The notes beneath the pieces were generated by a model. That model made no database searches. It worked only from the letters and a program-made list of their open reading frames with translations, and was not told where the DNA came from. From Aurantiochytrium sp. KH105 (lineage: Eukaryota; Sar; Bigyra; Thraustochytrida; Thraustochytriidae), in the NCBI GenBank assembly GCA_003116975.1, contig BGKB01000001.1:124001-188000 (forward strand): a DNA stretch of 64,000 nucleotides, read 5' to 3'. How positions within the stretch are numbered: the stretch's first letter is position 1; each line of letters opens with the position of its first letter. A program made the translations under genes and the position numbers. Below, piece by piece: positions 18,819-28,487 of the stretch.

Positions 18819-21059
18819 ATGGAGACCGCGGCGAAGCTCGTGGCGGCCGCCGCGCAGGCGCTCGCGGCGCGCGGGCGGTGCGCGGCCTGCGCGGAGGCAG
18901 CGGGGCCGGCCGCCGCAGCATGCGCCGCAGCAGCCGCCGCAGCATGCGCCGCAGAGGCCCATCCCGGGGAGGCCCGCGGCGGCGCGGCGGCGGAACCCGG
19001 CGCGCGCGAGGCCGGCGCGGGCGACGCGCGCGACGCGGGCGGCGGCCGCGGCGGCGCGGAGGAGAAGGAGCAGCCGCGAGCAGGCCCTGCGCGGGCCGGG
19101 TCCGCAGCGACGGCGAGCGTGGAGGCGGCCTTTAACGTCAGGCCGAGGCCCAGGGCGCGGCCGTTGTGTGAGCACAAGCGCGACGCGCTCGCGGACCTGG
19201 ACGTGGACGCCGAAGCCTTGGAGGGCAGGGAGGTAGGGCTCGAGATCGATACGCTCCTCGTGCAAGAAGGATCAACGCGAAAAGAGGTCCTCTTGGAACG
19301 CTGGACGCTTCGAGCCGCGCCGATCGGGATCCTGGTCGCAAATGACGAGACGGGATTCTCAGAATCAGGCGCAGGAGCAGCAGCAGGTGCAGCGGCAGCA
19401 GCAGCATCTCTCACCGGGAGCATTCTGACGCAGGACTCACAGCAAAGCTCTCCATCTGCCGGTCAGGCTCGCAAAAGCTCGGCAGCAGCGCATATAGAAC
19501 GTCGAGGTGCGGTCATGTTGCGGTCGGTCATTTCGCTCGCAGCGAGTCTTCCGACCTCGCGATTTACTCGTCAGCCCAACGTCGTGCAGCGCCTGCGTGT
19601 GGTACGTGGGTATCCCGACGAGGCCCATTGGAGCACCCTCAAGCCTTCGTTGGAGCGCGCAGAGTTCGCTCTGCCTTTGCTCTGGTGTGGCCCTCTGGGG
19701 GTTCTTGTGTCTGTAAATTACCTCTCTGATCTGAGCACGGCTGGGCTGTCGGCCCCTTTGATAATGTTGACCGGGGATGAAGCACTGACAGGTGCGTCGC
19801 GCACGGCCAGGCATTTGGAAGGGCATTTGAGCAAGCCGCTTGCCATTCCATCTGCGAAAAAGAGTTGGAGTCCTGATGCTCATCGGGAGACTTTTCCTGG
19901 CACGCCACCTCCGCGCGGAAAGGGAAATGGTCACGGCGACCGAAGCGCCCGACGCGAGGACCTTGTGTCTGATTCCAGTCGCAGCCAAAACTCTGCGTAC
20001 GCACCTGTATCTTCAGTCTCTCCTTCATCGTCTCCGAGTTTGTTGGCCAGCGCGCTGCGACCTCGTTCCGCCAAGTCGAAGTCACTTCCAAACGGACACT
20101 TGGGCCAATTGGCGCGACCATCTTCATCGCCGTCTACGCAGACACGGCGTGTACAAATTGTTCCTTTTCGACGAACCGCAACGGCCGGCTCGTCGTCGGG
20201 TGTTGTGGGCGCTGCCGCATCCCGGGAAGCCGGCAGCACGGCTCGAGAAGGCCTAGTTTTCTACGCGTACAGTGGGCGCACTGCAGCGGAAGACAACGCG
20301 TCGGCGGCGCCACATTCCCTGCCTACGCGTCTCACGCATGTATATTTTCCAAGTGGACGAAGGTATCCCTCGTTGTCGGGCCCTGAAATGGAGTCAATGT
20401 CGGCATCCCTGCAATCATCGCAGCAGCTTCTTCGCTCTCTCAGCTCGCTGGATCGCTCTATGCGCGAAATCTCGGACCCCGGTGCCGCACGCCGAGAGTC
20501 CGATCTTGGGGAGCTTTCCTCGTCAGTCTCGCCTCCATCGAGGAGTCTCCCAGAGCCACATGGCGCCCTCTCTGTGGGCCCTTTCAAGTCTCGTGATTCC
20601 CGCACAGTAGTAGCCTTGCCGGGAGCTGAGACACAGGCCAGCGCCTCTCAGCGCTCGGCACTTCGTTCGCAAGCTGGAGGCGTTCGTGGGCGCCTCGCGT
20701 CGGCTCTTGAAGAACCGGCAGCGCCTTTTGTAGAAATGCCATGGCACATGGAAGAAGACGAAATTGACGCGCTTGCGGCCAACTTTCTCAGCGCATTTGG
20801 CGATGTGCTTGCGCAGTCAACGAACTATGGCGAGGCCCCTGCTTCGCCGATGGATCTTCCTTTTGACATGGCGGATGGGTCATTGGATTCCGCGACAAAG
20901 TGTCCGACGCTGGATGGGGAGGACGATCACGGTCACGATTTTCGAGCCCTGTGTCAGCTCTCATCGAGCGGGCTTGGTTTTAAAGCTGGTCCCGGCGGAC
21001 TGCCTGAAGCGGGCTCCCTCGAGGATGCAGAGCAGGAGTTTTTGCGCCTAACACGCTGA
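18819..21059 (+). CDS. ATG13: Autophagy protein ATG13 (HORMA domain), 746 aa
   Basis: ATG13 is the regulatory subunit of the ATG1/ULK kinase complex. It is a TOR target that starts autophagosome formation at the ER/phagophore. The start is ATG 18819. An Ala/Cys-rich low-complexity N-terminus (about 1-110) is followed by a HORMA domain (about 115-320) with family-like segments: LLERWTL, VMLRSVISLAASLPTSRF (matching the LLRSLYALARLLPAWKL position of other ATG13s), LRVVRGYPDEAH, and PLGVLVSVNYL in the last strands. The remaining ~400 residues are disordered and Ser/Pro/Arg-rich, as expected of the phosphorylated ATG13 tail. An acidic conserved-looking helix near the C-terminus (FVEMPWHMEEDEID, about 637-650) may be an ATG1- or ATG8-binding segment, which is inference. 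N-terminal 110 residues are unusual in composition. Confidence 0.8.
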   Translation: METAAKLVAAAAQALAARGRCAACAEAAGPAAAACAAAAAAACAAEAHPGEARGGAAAEPGAREAGAGDARDAGGGRGGAEEKEQPRAGPARAGSAATASVEAAFNVRPRPRARPLCEHKRDALADLDVDAEALEGREVGLEIDTLLVQEGSTRKEVLLERWTLRAAPIGILVANDETGFSESGAGAAAGAAAAAASLTGSILTQDSQQSSPSAGQARKSSAAAHIERRGAVMLRSVISLAASLPTSRFTRQPNVVQRLRVVRGYPDEAHWSTLKPSLERAEFALPLLWCGPLGVLVSVNYLSDLSTAGLSAPLIMLTGDEALTGASRTARHLEGHLSKPLAIPSAKKSWSPDAHRETFPGTPPPRGKGNGHGDRSARREDLVSDSSRSQNSAYAPVSSVSPSSSPSLLASALRPRSAKSKSLPNGHLGQLARPSSSPSTQTRRVQIVPFRRTATAGSSSGVVGAAASREAGSTAREGLVFYAYSGRTAAEDNASAAPHSLPTRLTHVYFPSGRRYPSLSGPEMESMSASLQSSQQLLRSLSSLDRSMREISDPGAARRESDLGELSSSVSPPSRSLPEPHGALSVGPFKSRDSRTVVALPGAETQASASQRSALRSQAGGVRGRLASALEEPAAPFVEMPWHMEEDEIDALAANFLSAFGDVLAQSTNYGEAPASPMDLPFDMADGSLDSATKCPTLDGEDDHGHDFRALCQLSSSGLGFKAGPGGLPEAGSLEDAEQEFLRLTR

Positions 21060-21475
21060 CCTTATGCAATGCATCAGCAGATTACCAAGAAAAAGACACA
21101 AGGGAACGAGAACGCACCAATTGTAAGACAAGAACTAACTTCATTGTGGCAAATACATTGCCGTCCAAGGCGCCTGAAGCACATTTTAGCAAGACATTAC
21201 AGCAGATACAGTACGCACGTGCACGCACCCATATGAAGAAAAAAGTAGGGCGAGGCGGGGGAAGCGACAGCGCTTCACGGTGAGATGCGTGACAGGTCAA
21301 GGATATACGCAAGTAAGAAATTGTCTGCTTGAGTCTGTTTTTATTGTCGTTGTTGCTGTGGCTGTAATTGTGGTTTTTGTTGATGTTGGTGATGTTATTA
21401 TTGGTGTTGGTGGTGTTGATGGCTGGCGTCTCTCATCTCTTTGCAGCAGGTGCCTCGTCAGTGGGCGTGACGCAT
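21060..21475. other. Convergent intergenic region with a G/T-rich imperfect (GTT)n tract
   Basis: Holds the 3' ends of ATG13 (+) and CYB5D1 (-). From about 21337 to 21423 the plus strand is almost only G and T with imperfect GTT/GTG/GAT triplets, a strong strand asymmetry and a possible 3' UTR low-complexity element. No gene seen. Confidence 0.6.
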
Positions 21476-22183
21476 TCAGGCCGTCGTAAGATCATCATTA
21501 AAGTAGGCGTGGATGGTAGGAATAAATGCATCTCGTGGAATAGAGTACTTGTCGAAGAGCGGTGTCTCGTCCTCGACGCCATTTTCCGTGAGCGAAAGGT
21601 CCATGTCTAATGGACGGAAAACATCGCCATCAAGAACCTTCCACGTGTAGCTTTGCGAGTGCGCGTTCCAGTCAAGGTAACGGTCCTCAATCTCGCGCAT
21701 TGTCTCCTCTTCACAAACTTCGAGAATGGTTTCCTGGTAGGTTAGCATGTTAACAATGCATACGCGCCTCACGCTGTCCGAGAGGCTACCAATGCAATAG
21801 GTATCCATGTCGCGCCACCAGGGTTCGGCAAAGTCAGTGCTCCAGTTGGAGACGGGCTCTGAAGGAGCTACGTGCAAGAAGCGACCATGTGGGAGAACAG
21901 GCAGCACGAGGCCAGTGGTTTCGTCGAGAGCACGTTTGACGTCGTGGGTGTCCTTGTCAAACCAGTGTGAGACATCTTTGCCTGCATGGGCTTCGATGGG
22001 CACGATCAAGGCGCTGTCGTCGCTCTCAGGCTCGACGGCGGTCAAAAGTGGTGTGAGATCGAGCACTTTGCCAAAGACGCTGACCCAGCAGTCTTTGGCG
22101 CAATTGTGAAGCGCGACCTCTGCGGCCGTGTAAAAGCGTCGCCGCTTACTCACCTCTCCGACGTCACCATTGGAGGAGGCCAT
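21476..22183 (-). CDS. CYB5D1: Cytochrome b5 domain-containing protein 1 (CYB5D1/FAP198-like), 235 aa
   Basis: CYB5D1 is an axonemal, radial-spoke-associated haem-binding protein that tunes ciliary beating. The start is ATG 22183 (MASSNGD); the open frame continues to 22381 only through non-ATG codons. The cytochrome b5 core spans about residues 17-105, with FYTAAEVALHN at the start, WVSVFGKVLDLTPLL, the haem-ligand histidine in GKDVSHWFD, and the second ligand in GRFLHVAP. The C-terminal half (about 105-235) is the family-specific extension: PWWRDMDTY, the beta-grasp-like ILEVCEEETMREIEDRYL, SYTWKV, the LTENGVEDE segment, and the hallmark YFNDDLT at the very end. Length and order match animal and green algal orthologues. 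It implies a flagellate life stage. Confidence 0.92.
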   Translation of the reverse strand: MASSNGDVGEVSKRRRFYTAAEVALHNCAKDCWVSVFGKVLDLTPLLTAVEPESDDSALIVPIEAHAGKDVSHWFDKDTHDVKRALDETTGLVLPVLPHGRFLHVAPSEPVSNWSTDFAEPWWRDMDTYCIGSLSDSVRRVCIVNMLTYQETILEVCEEETMREIEDRYLDWNAHSQSYTWKVLDGDVFRPLDMDLSLTENGVEDETPLFDKYSIPRDAFIPTIHAYFNDDLTTA

Positions 22184-23077
22184 GCCTTCCTTTCTTCTTT
22201 CTCGATTGCCCTTTTGTCTCTCTGATATGCCCTTCCCGGATGGCGTACGTACGCGTGCACGCTTGCACGCAAGCGCGCGCAGTTGTACAGACAGGGCCGT
22301 CACGTGTTCCGAAGCTGGCTCACAAATCAGGCCTGCTCTGCAGAATGTGCAAACGCGAGTCGGCGAACGTGGACGCCTCAAAGATAATGGAGAAAAGGCC
22401 CGCGCCCTTTTTGATTTTCTGATTTTCTAATGTCTCGAAAAGCCTTGCTCTATGCTCTTTGAAGGTCCTTTCAAGCACCACCAAGACTCTTCTACTTACA
22501 AGCACCGCCCTTCCCCACCCCAACTCGAAAAATTGCGCAGTCAAAGGAAGGTGAATGGCTTTCTCTACTTGCGTTGTGTGCAGGCTCAGCTTGCTGTGTA
22601 CGCGCTCGAGCCTGATTCCTTCTTTCACTCAATATCATTGTCCGTGCCAGTCTGGGAATGCTACATTTTGATTTGTACGTCAAGTTCGCATTTGTGCATA
22701 GAAAACATTTTTGTTGTTGCCAACGGATAGGTGTGCACTGTGACTTCCTCAAAGTGATGCAAGGTTGAAGTTGACATAGAGACAGGCAGCGCGCCGACCA
22801 TCCGACAGAGAGGGGGAACACGACGGGTGAATGACCGTCTCACGCTTTCCTCCTTCATTCTTTCATTCCTTCATTCCCATTCAATTGTCGCACTTTAAAG
22901 GGCCGAGAACCAGGTTTTCCAAGGAGGAGATTGGGGTTCATTGATGGACGGCCAAGAGAGCAAAGAGCATCAAACAATCAGCCGAGGCAGGCGGGCGGGC
23001 AGGCAGCTCTCGCTCGGCGGCAGCTGACGCTGGCCAGAATCGCGAACAGCGACCCGTCAACGCGCGAAAGGGATAAA
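22184..23077. other. Divergent promoter region, 0.89 kb, with (CATTC)n tract
   Basis: Lies between CYB5D1 (-) and the membrane-protein gene (+). It holds an imperfect CATTC/CATTCTT tract at about 22854-22886, the same unit as the larger array at 27177-27232. The frame of the downstream gene is open from 22931 but has no ATG before 23078. Nothing else is supported. Confidence 0.5.
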
Positions 23078-25276
23078 ATGTCGGGAAAGAGAGATGGCGT
23101 GGGAACAGGCTCACGTGCGCAGATGGTGAGATTGAGCAGCGACAGAGGCTCGATCCGTCTCAGCAATGAAGATGCAGAGATGCGCCCTATCATGAGGTCG
23201 CTGAGCAAAAGCTCCGACTCAAACATGAAGTCATCCAAATCGCGGGTCGCAATTGCAACGGCGCCAGTGCGATCACCTGAGATAGGACCTCGATACGAAT
23301 CCGCTTGGGGTTCCTCATGTGGCTCAGGAGCTGCGCTGACCGAGACAATCATGAACAAAAGTGCCACAACGGGAAGTCTCCATGCGCGCATGGGGAGCGG
23401 GCGGCGCATTCCTCGTGACAATTCGGTGACGTTTTCCTCAACGGTTGACATGCTCTGGGACTCGATGTCGCGCAGTTCAAAGAGCTATAAAAAGGCCCCG
23501 GTCAAGGACCTCGGGCGCAAGGGAAGAACTGTTTTCTCCGTGATTGTAAATTCTTTCTTTCTCGTGTGCGTGGCCAGTGTGACAATGATCTCCTGCTTGT
23601 CATTGTTTGGCACGTGGTCTGTTACTTCGGAGTACGAGGAAGCCGTGACTTTTGAAGTCATGGATCCCTTGGATGCACATGGTTACGAGAGCATTTCCCT
23701 TCCCCCAAACGCATATTGGCATGAGACAGAAATGCGTCTTTCCTTTCACCCGCAGAGGTGCTTTCAAGACGAAGCGATTCTTCGCAAATACCTTGGCTTT
23801 GAGTCAGAAACGCGCGTGCTGCTCATCGGATCTCTTGTTTGCCAGGCCAAGAGCCCTGGTATCGGAGAGAACCTTTACGGCGTCGACGGTGGATACTGTC
23901 ACAAAGACACGCCAAGCACGGGGTCCGAGATTCAACAATTCGCGTGCTCCAAATACTGTTTCGTCCCTCGCGGCCCAGAAGAATTGCCTCTGATGGACCC
24001 AAATTTCGAGCTCAAGGAGAGGCTTTTGATTCAGAGCGAGCATGGCTTTGGCGACGTTGAAGAGGAAGAGTTCCCGAGCTACGTCAACGTCCAGAACAAT
24101 TATACTATCTCTGTTGGCGTGCAGTCTACACAGCGGCTGGCAGACGATGTGAAAAATGAGGAGAGTGGCATTGTCAAATGGATCATGGTCACGGTGACTA
24201 TTTACATCATGCGTGCTGTAACCTCACGCTTGTTGGTAATGACTTCCATTGCTCGAGGCGTGCTTGTGCGAAATTACCGGATATTCCTTGCATTCGACGT
24301 CGCTGGCGGGTTGCTCACGAGTCCATGGGGGGCATACAAGATATTTTACTTTTACGTCATGTGTGCCCCCATACTTTATGTGGCTGGCTCGATCGACCCG
24401 CATCGCCAATCTCTGTTTCAGCTGGCGTGTGCTAGTGCAGGAGTAGCTGCGACAGTGGTGCTCATCATGCGCTTTCTCGTGGGTATTGTTATGCGCAAGT
24501 TTCGTTTGAGTGGCACTGCCATTTACCTGGTTGCAATGCTGTCGATGAGGGCTGAGCATGTGACGCATGCGAGCGAGCTCAATCTTACAGTCATGGGTAG
24601 CGCAACGCCATTTTTCAATAACGCTCGCTGCACATTGGCTTCCTGGCACAGCAACGGCACCGTTGCGGAGAGTATGCTCTTTGATTGCTACCAGTACTAC
24701 CAGCCATTCAAGGTGGCAGGGATTGAGCTGATGATTACGATGTTTCTCCCGAACATTTTGACGGCCCTCGTTGTTGTGATGGGGCTAGAGATCATCCTCT
24801 TCGGTTTCGAGTTCCTTTCCGCGAGACGGACTTCACTTCGTGTCACACCTCTCTCCAAGATTGGGGAAACCTGGCTTTCCAACTCAGACCACGAGTACAA
24901 TGCGTCAACGTTTGAGACAGTGACGATGCTTAGCCTGAGTGGAAGAAGCAAGTTCAACTCCGTCCTCACTGGAGGCATAAACACGGTGTTTGGCAAGTAT
25001 TATCATCTGGGTTCTATGATCGAGAACAACCTTATTCGCTGGGGGCCGCTCATTCTCACGCCGGGAAAGTATCACCGAGCTCTTTTGTTATCGCTGTGCA
25101 TTGGCAAAAAGAGAACCGTGTATTTCTTCCTCGCAATGCAAATGTATACGGGTGTTCAGACTGGCGAGGTTACCTTTCGCGCGAAACGCGAGAACGGTTC
25201 GCAGCTTCCGGATTATCTGCGAACTTACAATTTTGCTGAAATGTCGCGTCTTCCGGATCGCCACTGCATCCAGTGA
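23078..25276 (+). CDS. Multi-pass membrane protein of unknown function, 732 aa
   Basis: I place the start at ATG 23078 (MSGKRDGV), the first ATG in the open frame. The N-terminal ~145 residues are Ser/Arg-rich and probably cytosolic. A first hydrophobic span follows (about 152-178, around FSVIVNSFFLVCVASVTMI). A ~185-residue probably extracellular loop with several cysteines (near 230-300) comes next. Then comes a cluster of five or six hydrophobic spans: about 364-388, 400-418, 422-440, 446-470, 474-488 and 548-575. The C-terminal ~150 residues are soluble, with an FGKYYHLGSMIENN segment. The topology resembles a small receptor or channel, but I recognise no family and assign no function. 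Confidence 0.7.
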   Translation: MSGKRDGVGTGSRAQMVRLSSDRGSIRLSNEDAEMRPIMRSLSKSSDSNMKSSKSRVAIATAPVRSPEIGPRYESAWGSSCGSGAALTETIMNKSATTGSLHARMGSGRRIPRDNSVTFSSTVDMLWDSMSRSSKSYKKAPVKDLGRKGRTVFSVIVNSFFLVCVASVTMISCLSLFGTWSVTSEYEEAVTFEVMDPLDAHGYESISLPPNAYWHETEMRLSFHPQRCFQDEAILRKYLGFESETRVLLIGSLVCQAKSPGIGENLYGVDGGYCHKDTPSTGSEIQQFACSKYCFVPRGPEELPLMDPNFELKERLLIQSEHGFGDVEEEEFPSYVNVQNNYTISVGVQSTQRLADDVKNEESGIVKWIMVTVTIYIMRAVTSRLLVMTSIARGVLVRNYRIFLAFDVAGGLLTSPWGAYKIFYFYVMCAPILYVAGSIDPHRQSLFQLACASAGVAATVVLIMRFLVGIVMRKFRLSGTAIYLVAMLSMRAEHVTHASELNLTVMGSATPFFNNARCTLASWHSNGTVAESMLFDCYQYYQPFKVAGIELMITMFLPNILTALVVVMGLEIILFGFEFLSARRTSLRVTPLSKIGETWLSNSDHEYNASTFETVTMLSLSGRSKFNSVLTGGINTVFGKYYHLGSMIENNLIRWGPLILTPGKYHRALLLSLCIGKKRTVYFFLAMQMYTGVQTGEVTFRAKRENGSQLPDYLRTYNFAEMSRLPDRHCIQ

Positions 25277-26258
25277 TGTGGTTGTGGCAATGGTCGTGGT
25301 GGCTGCAGCAGCTTCGATGCACAGCAAACTGGCATCGCACAGATGTGACTTACGTTGCTGCTGCTGCTGCTGCTGCAGCTGCTGTCGTCTCTTGCAGTTT
25401 TCTTGTTTATGATTTGTAGTGAATATTTGGTGTGTATCGAGACTTGCAGCGTCATGCTTCGCGGTTGCGTCGACACGGACGCCTTCCTGGACACACGCGA
25501 CGACCAACTAGCCAGCCAACCTGCCAGCCAACCTGTAAGCCTCAGGCAGCTTGGTCGGTGCTGGCGGGGCTGGCTGTCTGGTCCTTTCGGTCCCGGTCCC
25601 GGTCCAGTCCTTCTTCTTGGTAGGCCGCATCCACATCCGCATCCGCCGGCGGCCGAACAGGCAGCTGCAGGCGCAGACGCGGCGCTCACGTCATCTCCAT
25701 CTTGGGCCGACGGCGTCGACGGCGCGGTGACACGCGCATGACGCGGCGACGGACCGTCGCGTCTTTTGTTCTCTCTCTCAGCCAGCAAGCATCAGCATTA
25801 GCATCAGCATCAGCTGATGCCGCAGAAGCAGCTGCCGGCTGATGCTGGCAGCGGCTGGGCGAACGAAGATCGTGACGCTCCCTCCTTGATCTGGCCGGCG
25901 AGGCGACGAGCGAACACGCACACACGGACGCACTTGTGTAGTTACCGCGAGCGAAGGGCGTTCTTGGCACCGGGGTCCCAGCTCGTCATGACGGACGGGT
26001 CGGCGATCATCCGGCCACTCGCGATGCGGTTCGCGCGGCGACGGATGACCAGCGCAAGATGTGGCCGTCGCTCGCGTGCTGCCGCTGCCGCTCTTGCGCA
26101 CGTGGCGCCGCGGCCTGGTAGCTACAGCTGCTGCGTGGCTGGCCGCTCGCGAATCGCGGGCGCTGGCGCGTCAGAAAGCGGCAGAAAGCGGCCACGACGG
26201 ACGGCTGCGACAGCGTCGTCACCATAAAGGGATGATGATGCTGCAGCAGCAGCTGCAG

Positions 26259-26947
26259 NNNNNNNNNNNNNNNNNNNNNNNNNNNNNNNNNNNNNNNNNN
26301 NNNNNNNNNNNNNNNNNNNNNNNNNNNNNNNNNNNNNNNNNNNNNNNNNNNNNNNNNNNNNNNNNNNNNNNNNNNNNNNNNNNNNNNNNNNNNNNNNNNN
26401 NNNNNNNNNNNNNNNNNNNNNNNNNNNNNNNNNNNNNNNNNNNNNNNNNNNNNNNNNNNNNNNNNNNNNNNNNNNNNNNNNNNNNNNNNNNNNNNNNNNN
26501 NNNNNNNNNNNNNNNNNNNNNNNNNNNNNNNNNNNNNNNNNNNNNNNNNNNNNNNNNNNNNNNNNNNNNNNNNNNNNNNNNNNNNNNNNNNNNNNNNNNN
26601 NNNNNNNNNNNNNNNNNNNNNNNNNNNNNNNNNNNNNNNNNNNNNNNNNNNNNNNNNNNNNNNNNNNNNNNNNNNNNNNNNNNNNNNNNNNNNNNNNNNN
26701 NNNNNNNNNNNNNNNNNNNNNNNNNNNNNNNNNNNNNNNNNNNNNNNNNNNNNNNNNNNNNNNNNNNNNNNNNNNNNNNNNNNNNNNNNNNNNNNNNNNN
26801 NNNNNNNNNNNNNNNNNNNNNNNNNNNNNNNNNNNNNNNNNNNNNNNNNNNNNNNNNNNNNNNNNNNNNNNNNNNNNNNNNNNNNNNNNNNNNNNNNNNN
26901 NNNNNNNNNNNNNNNNNNNNNNNNNNNNNNNNNNNNNNNNNNNNNNN
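26259..26947. other. Assembly gap (689 N)
   Basis: A run of N from 26259 to 26947. The left flank is a CTGCAG-rich palindromic patch, the right flank a (CGGG)n array. GC-rich simple sequence probably stopped the assembly. Any reading frame crossing it is meaningless. Confidence 0.99.
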
Positions 26948-27091
26948 GCCGGCGGGCGTCGCGGGCGCCTCGGGCGGGCGGGCGGGCGGGCGGGCGGGCG
27001 GGCGGGCGAGCGGTGGCGGAGCGCGAGCTTGCCGATGCTCGCTCGCACTGCAAGCGATAGAATTCAAATCCTGGCTGGATTCGAATCGCGC

Positions 27092-27232
27092 TTTCAAATT
27101 CAAATTCAAATTTTCAAATTCAATTTTTCAAATTCAAGTTCAAATTCAAATTCAAATTCATTCTCCGTCTTCACACCATTCCATTCCATTCCATTCCATT
27201 CCATTCCATTCCATTCCTTCATTCCTTCATTC
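27092..27232. repeat. Adjacent (TTCAAA)n and (CATTC)n arrays
   Basis: 27092-27160 is an imperfect six-base TTCAAA/AATTCA repeat, and 27177-27232 is a nearly perfect CATTC pentamer array that degrades to CATTCCTT at its right end. Both lie just downstream of the assembly gap. Confidence 0.9.
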
Positions 27233-27904
27233 TTCGCGCAGACCCGGAGCCGCTCTCGCTCTCGCCCTCGCTCTCTCTCTCGCCGGCAGTCCATCGGCCG
27301 GCGTCGATACCTCGCACCGCGCGCTACCTACCGGCCAGTCGGTCAGCACCGCGCCTGCCCGTCCACGCACGCTCGCACGCACGCACGCACGCAGGCGCGC
27401 ACGCGGCGCTCACGCAGGCGCGTACGCAAGCACGCCGGCCGCCGACGGCGCTGTCTCTGTCGGCAACTAGCACGCACACAGCTGAGCCCAGGCCGCGTCG
27501 AAGCAAGAAGGCAGCACGCGGGGCCTGATAGGAACAACAACCAAACAAACAAACAAACAAACAAACGCAGCTGCAGCTGCAGAGGAGGGACGCGGCAGCG
27601 CTTGCGTCAGAGCGTACGCGCGGGAGCGGTACCGTACGTAGGCGGCCGCGGCGAAGATCTCGGGTGCCGTCGTCGGCGTTGTCGGATTCCAGGCTCCAGC
27701 CACCCGGCCAGCCAGGCACCTACCTCGCCCGGACTCGCGGCCGCGAGCGCAGGACGGACGCCGGCCGGAGGGAGGGAGGGAGGGAAAGGCGAGGAGCGGG
27801 AGCGACGGCGCCGCGCTGACGAGACGCGGAGGCTGCCCCTGGCTTGGTTCATCGGTCGGTCATCGATCCCAAGCGCATCCTCGTGTTTCATTTTCATTCT
27901 TTCT

Positions 27905-27946
27905 TTCATTCATTCGTTCGTTCGTTCAATCGATCGATCGATCGTC
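27905..27946. repeat. Tetranucleotide repeats ATTC, GTTC, GATC
   Basis: Consecutive short arrays of ATTC, GTTC and ATCG units. A related (GTTC)n array occurs at 36646-36680. Confidence 0.85.
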
Positions 27947-28487
27947 GATTCATCGTTCACCGGGGGCGACACGGCACCTACGCACCCCTCGCGGAGATTG
28001 CATCGCAGCGCATCATACATACCGCCTCGCATTGCATCGCATCGCATCGCATCGCGGCGTAGCGTGGCGTGGCGTGGCGCAGGAGGTGACCCGGGGAGGC
28101 GGCTTGCCGCAAGGAAACAGGGCCCACACTAAGCTCACTAGGGGCTGACGGAGGAAGAAGGGGAAGAAAGGCGGGCTGAGAGCAGCCGCCGGCGCAGACC
28201 AAACCCCCAATCGGAACATCCGCTGCCACGGACGCACGCGGACTACGCAGGCAGCCAGGCAGGAAGGCAGGCAGGCCGAGCGAGCGAGCGAGCGAACCCC
28301 CAAGCGCAGCAAACCTGCAGCCGTCTCCGGCAGCAGCAGCACAGCAGCAGCAACAACAACAACAACAACAAGAGCGGCAGCACAAGCCTTGTGCACCGCG
28401 TCCAGCACAAGCAGCAAGCAGCAAAGAGCAGCAGCAGCAAGAGCAGCAGCAGCAGCAGCAGCAGTAGCAGCAAGAGCGGCAGGAACA

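Larger units (their letters stand above)
25277..28487. other. Long repeat-rich non-coding region upstream of ACC1 (includes assembly gap)
   Basis: 3.2 kb with no supportable gene. It holds CTG/CAG-rich patches (25354-25385, 26240-26258), the 689-bp gap, and a run of simple repeats: (CGGG)n 26971-27010, (TTCAAA)n 27092-27160, (CATTC)n 27177-27232, (CAAA)n 27542-27566, GTTC/GATC tetranucleotides 27905-27946, and GCATC then GTGGC units 28030-28080. The last 200 bp are CAG/CAA-rich 5' leader of ACC1. Promoter elements for ACC1 must lie here, but none can be named. Confidence 0.55.

Noticed and set aside
26007-27470. Several long frames across the N run
   Set aside because: They exist only because N cannot make stop codons. 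The flanks are simple repeats.
28389-28487. N-terminal extension of ACC1 in the CAG/CAA-rich leader
   Set aside because: It begins at a TTG, gives a poly-Ala/Ser stretch, and the ATG pair at 28488/28491 precedes the conserved ACC sequence.
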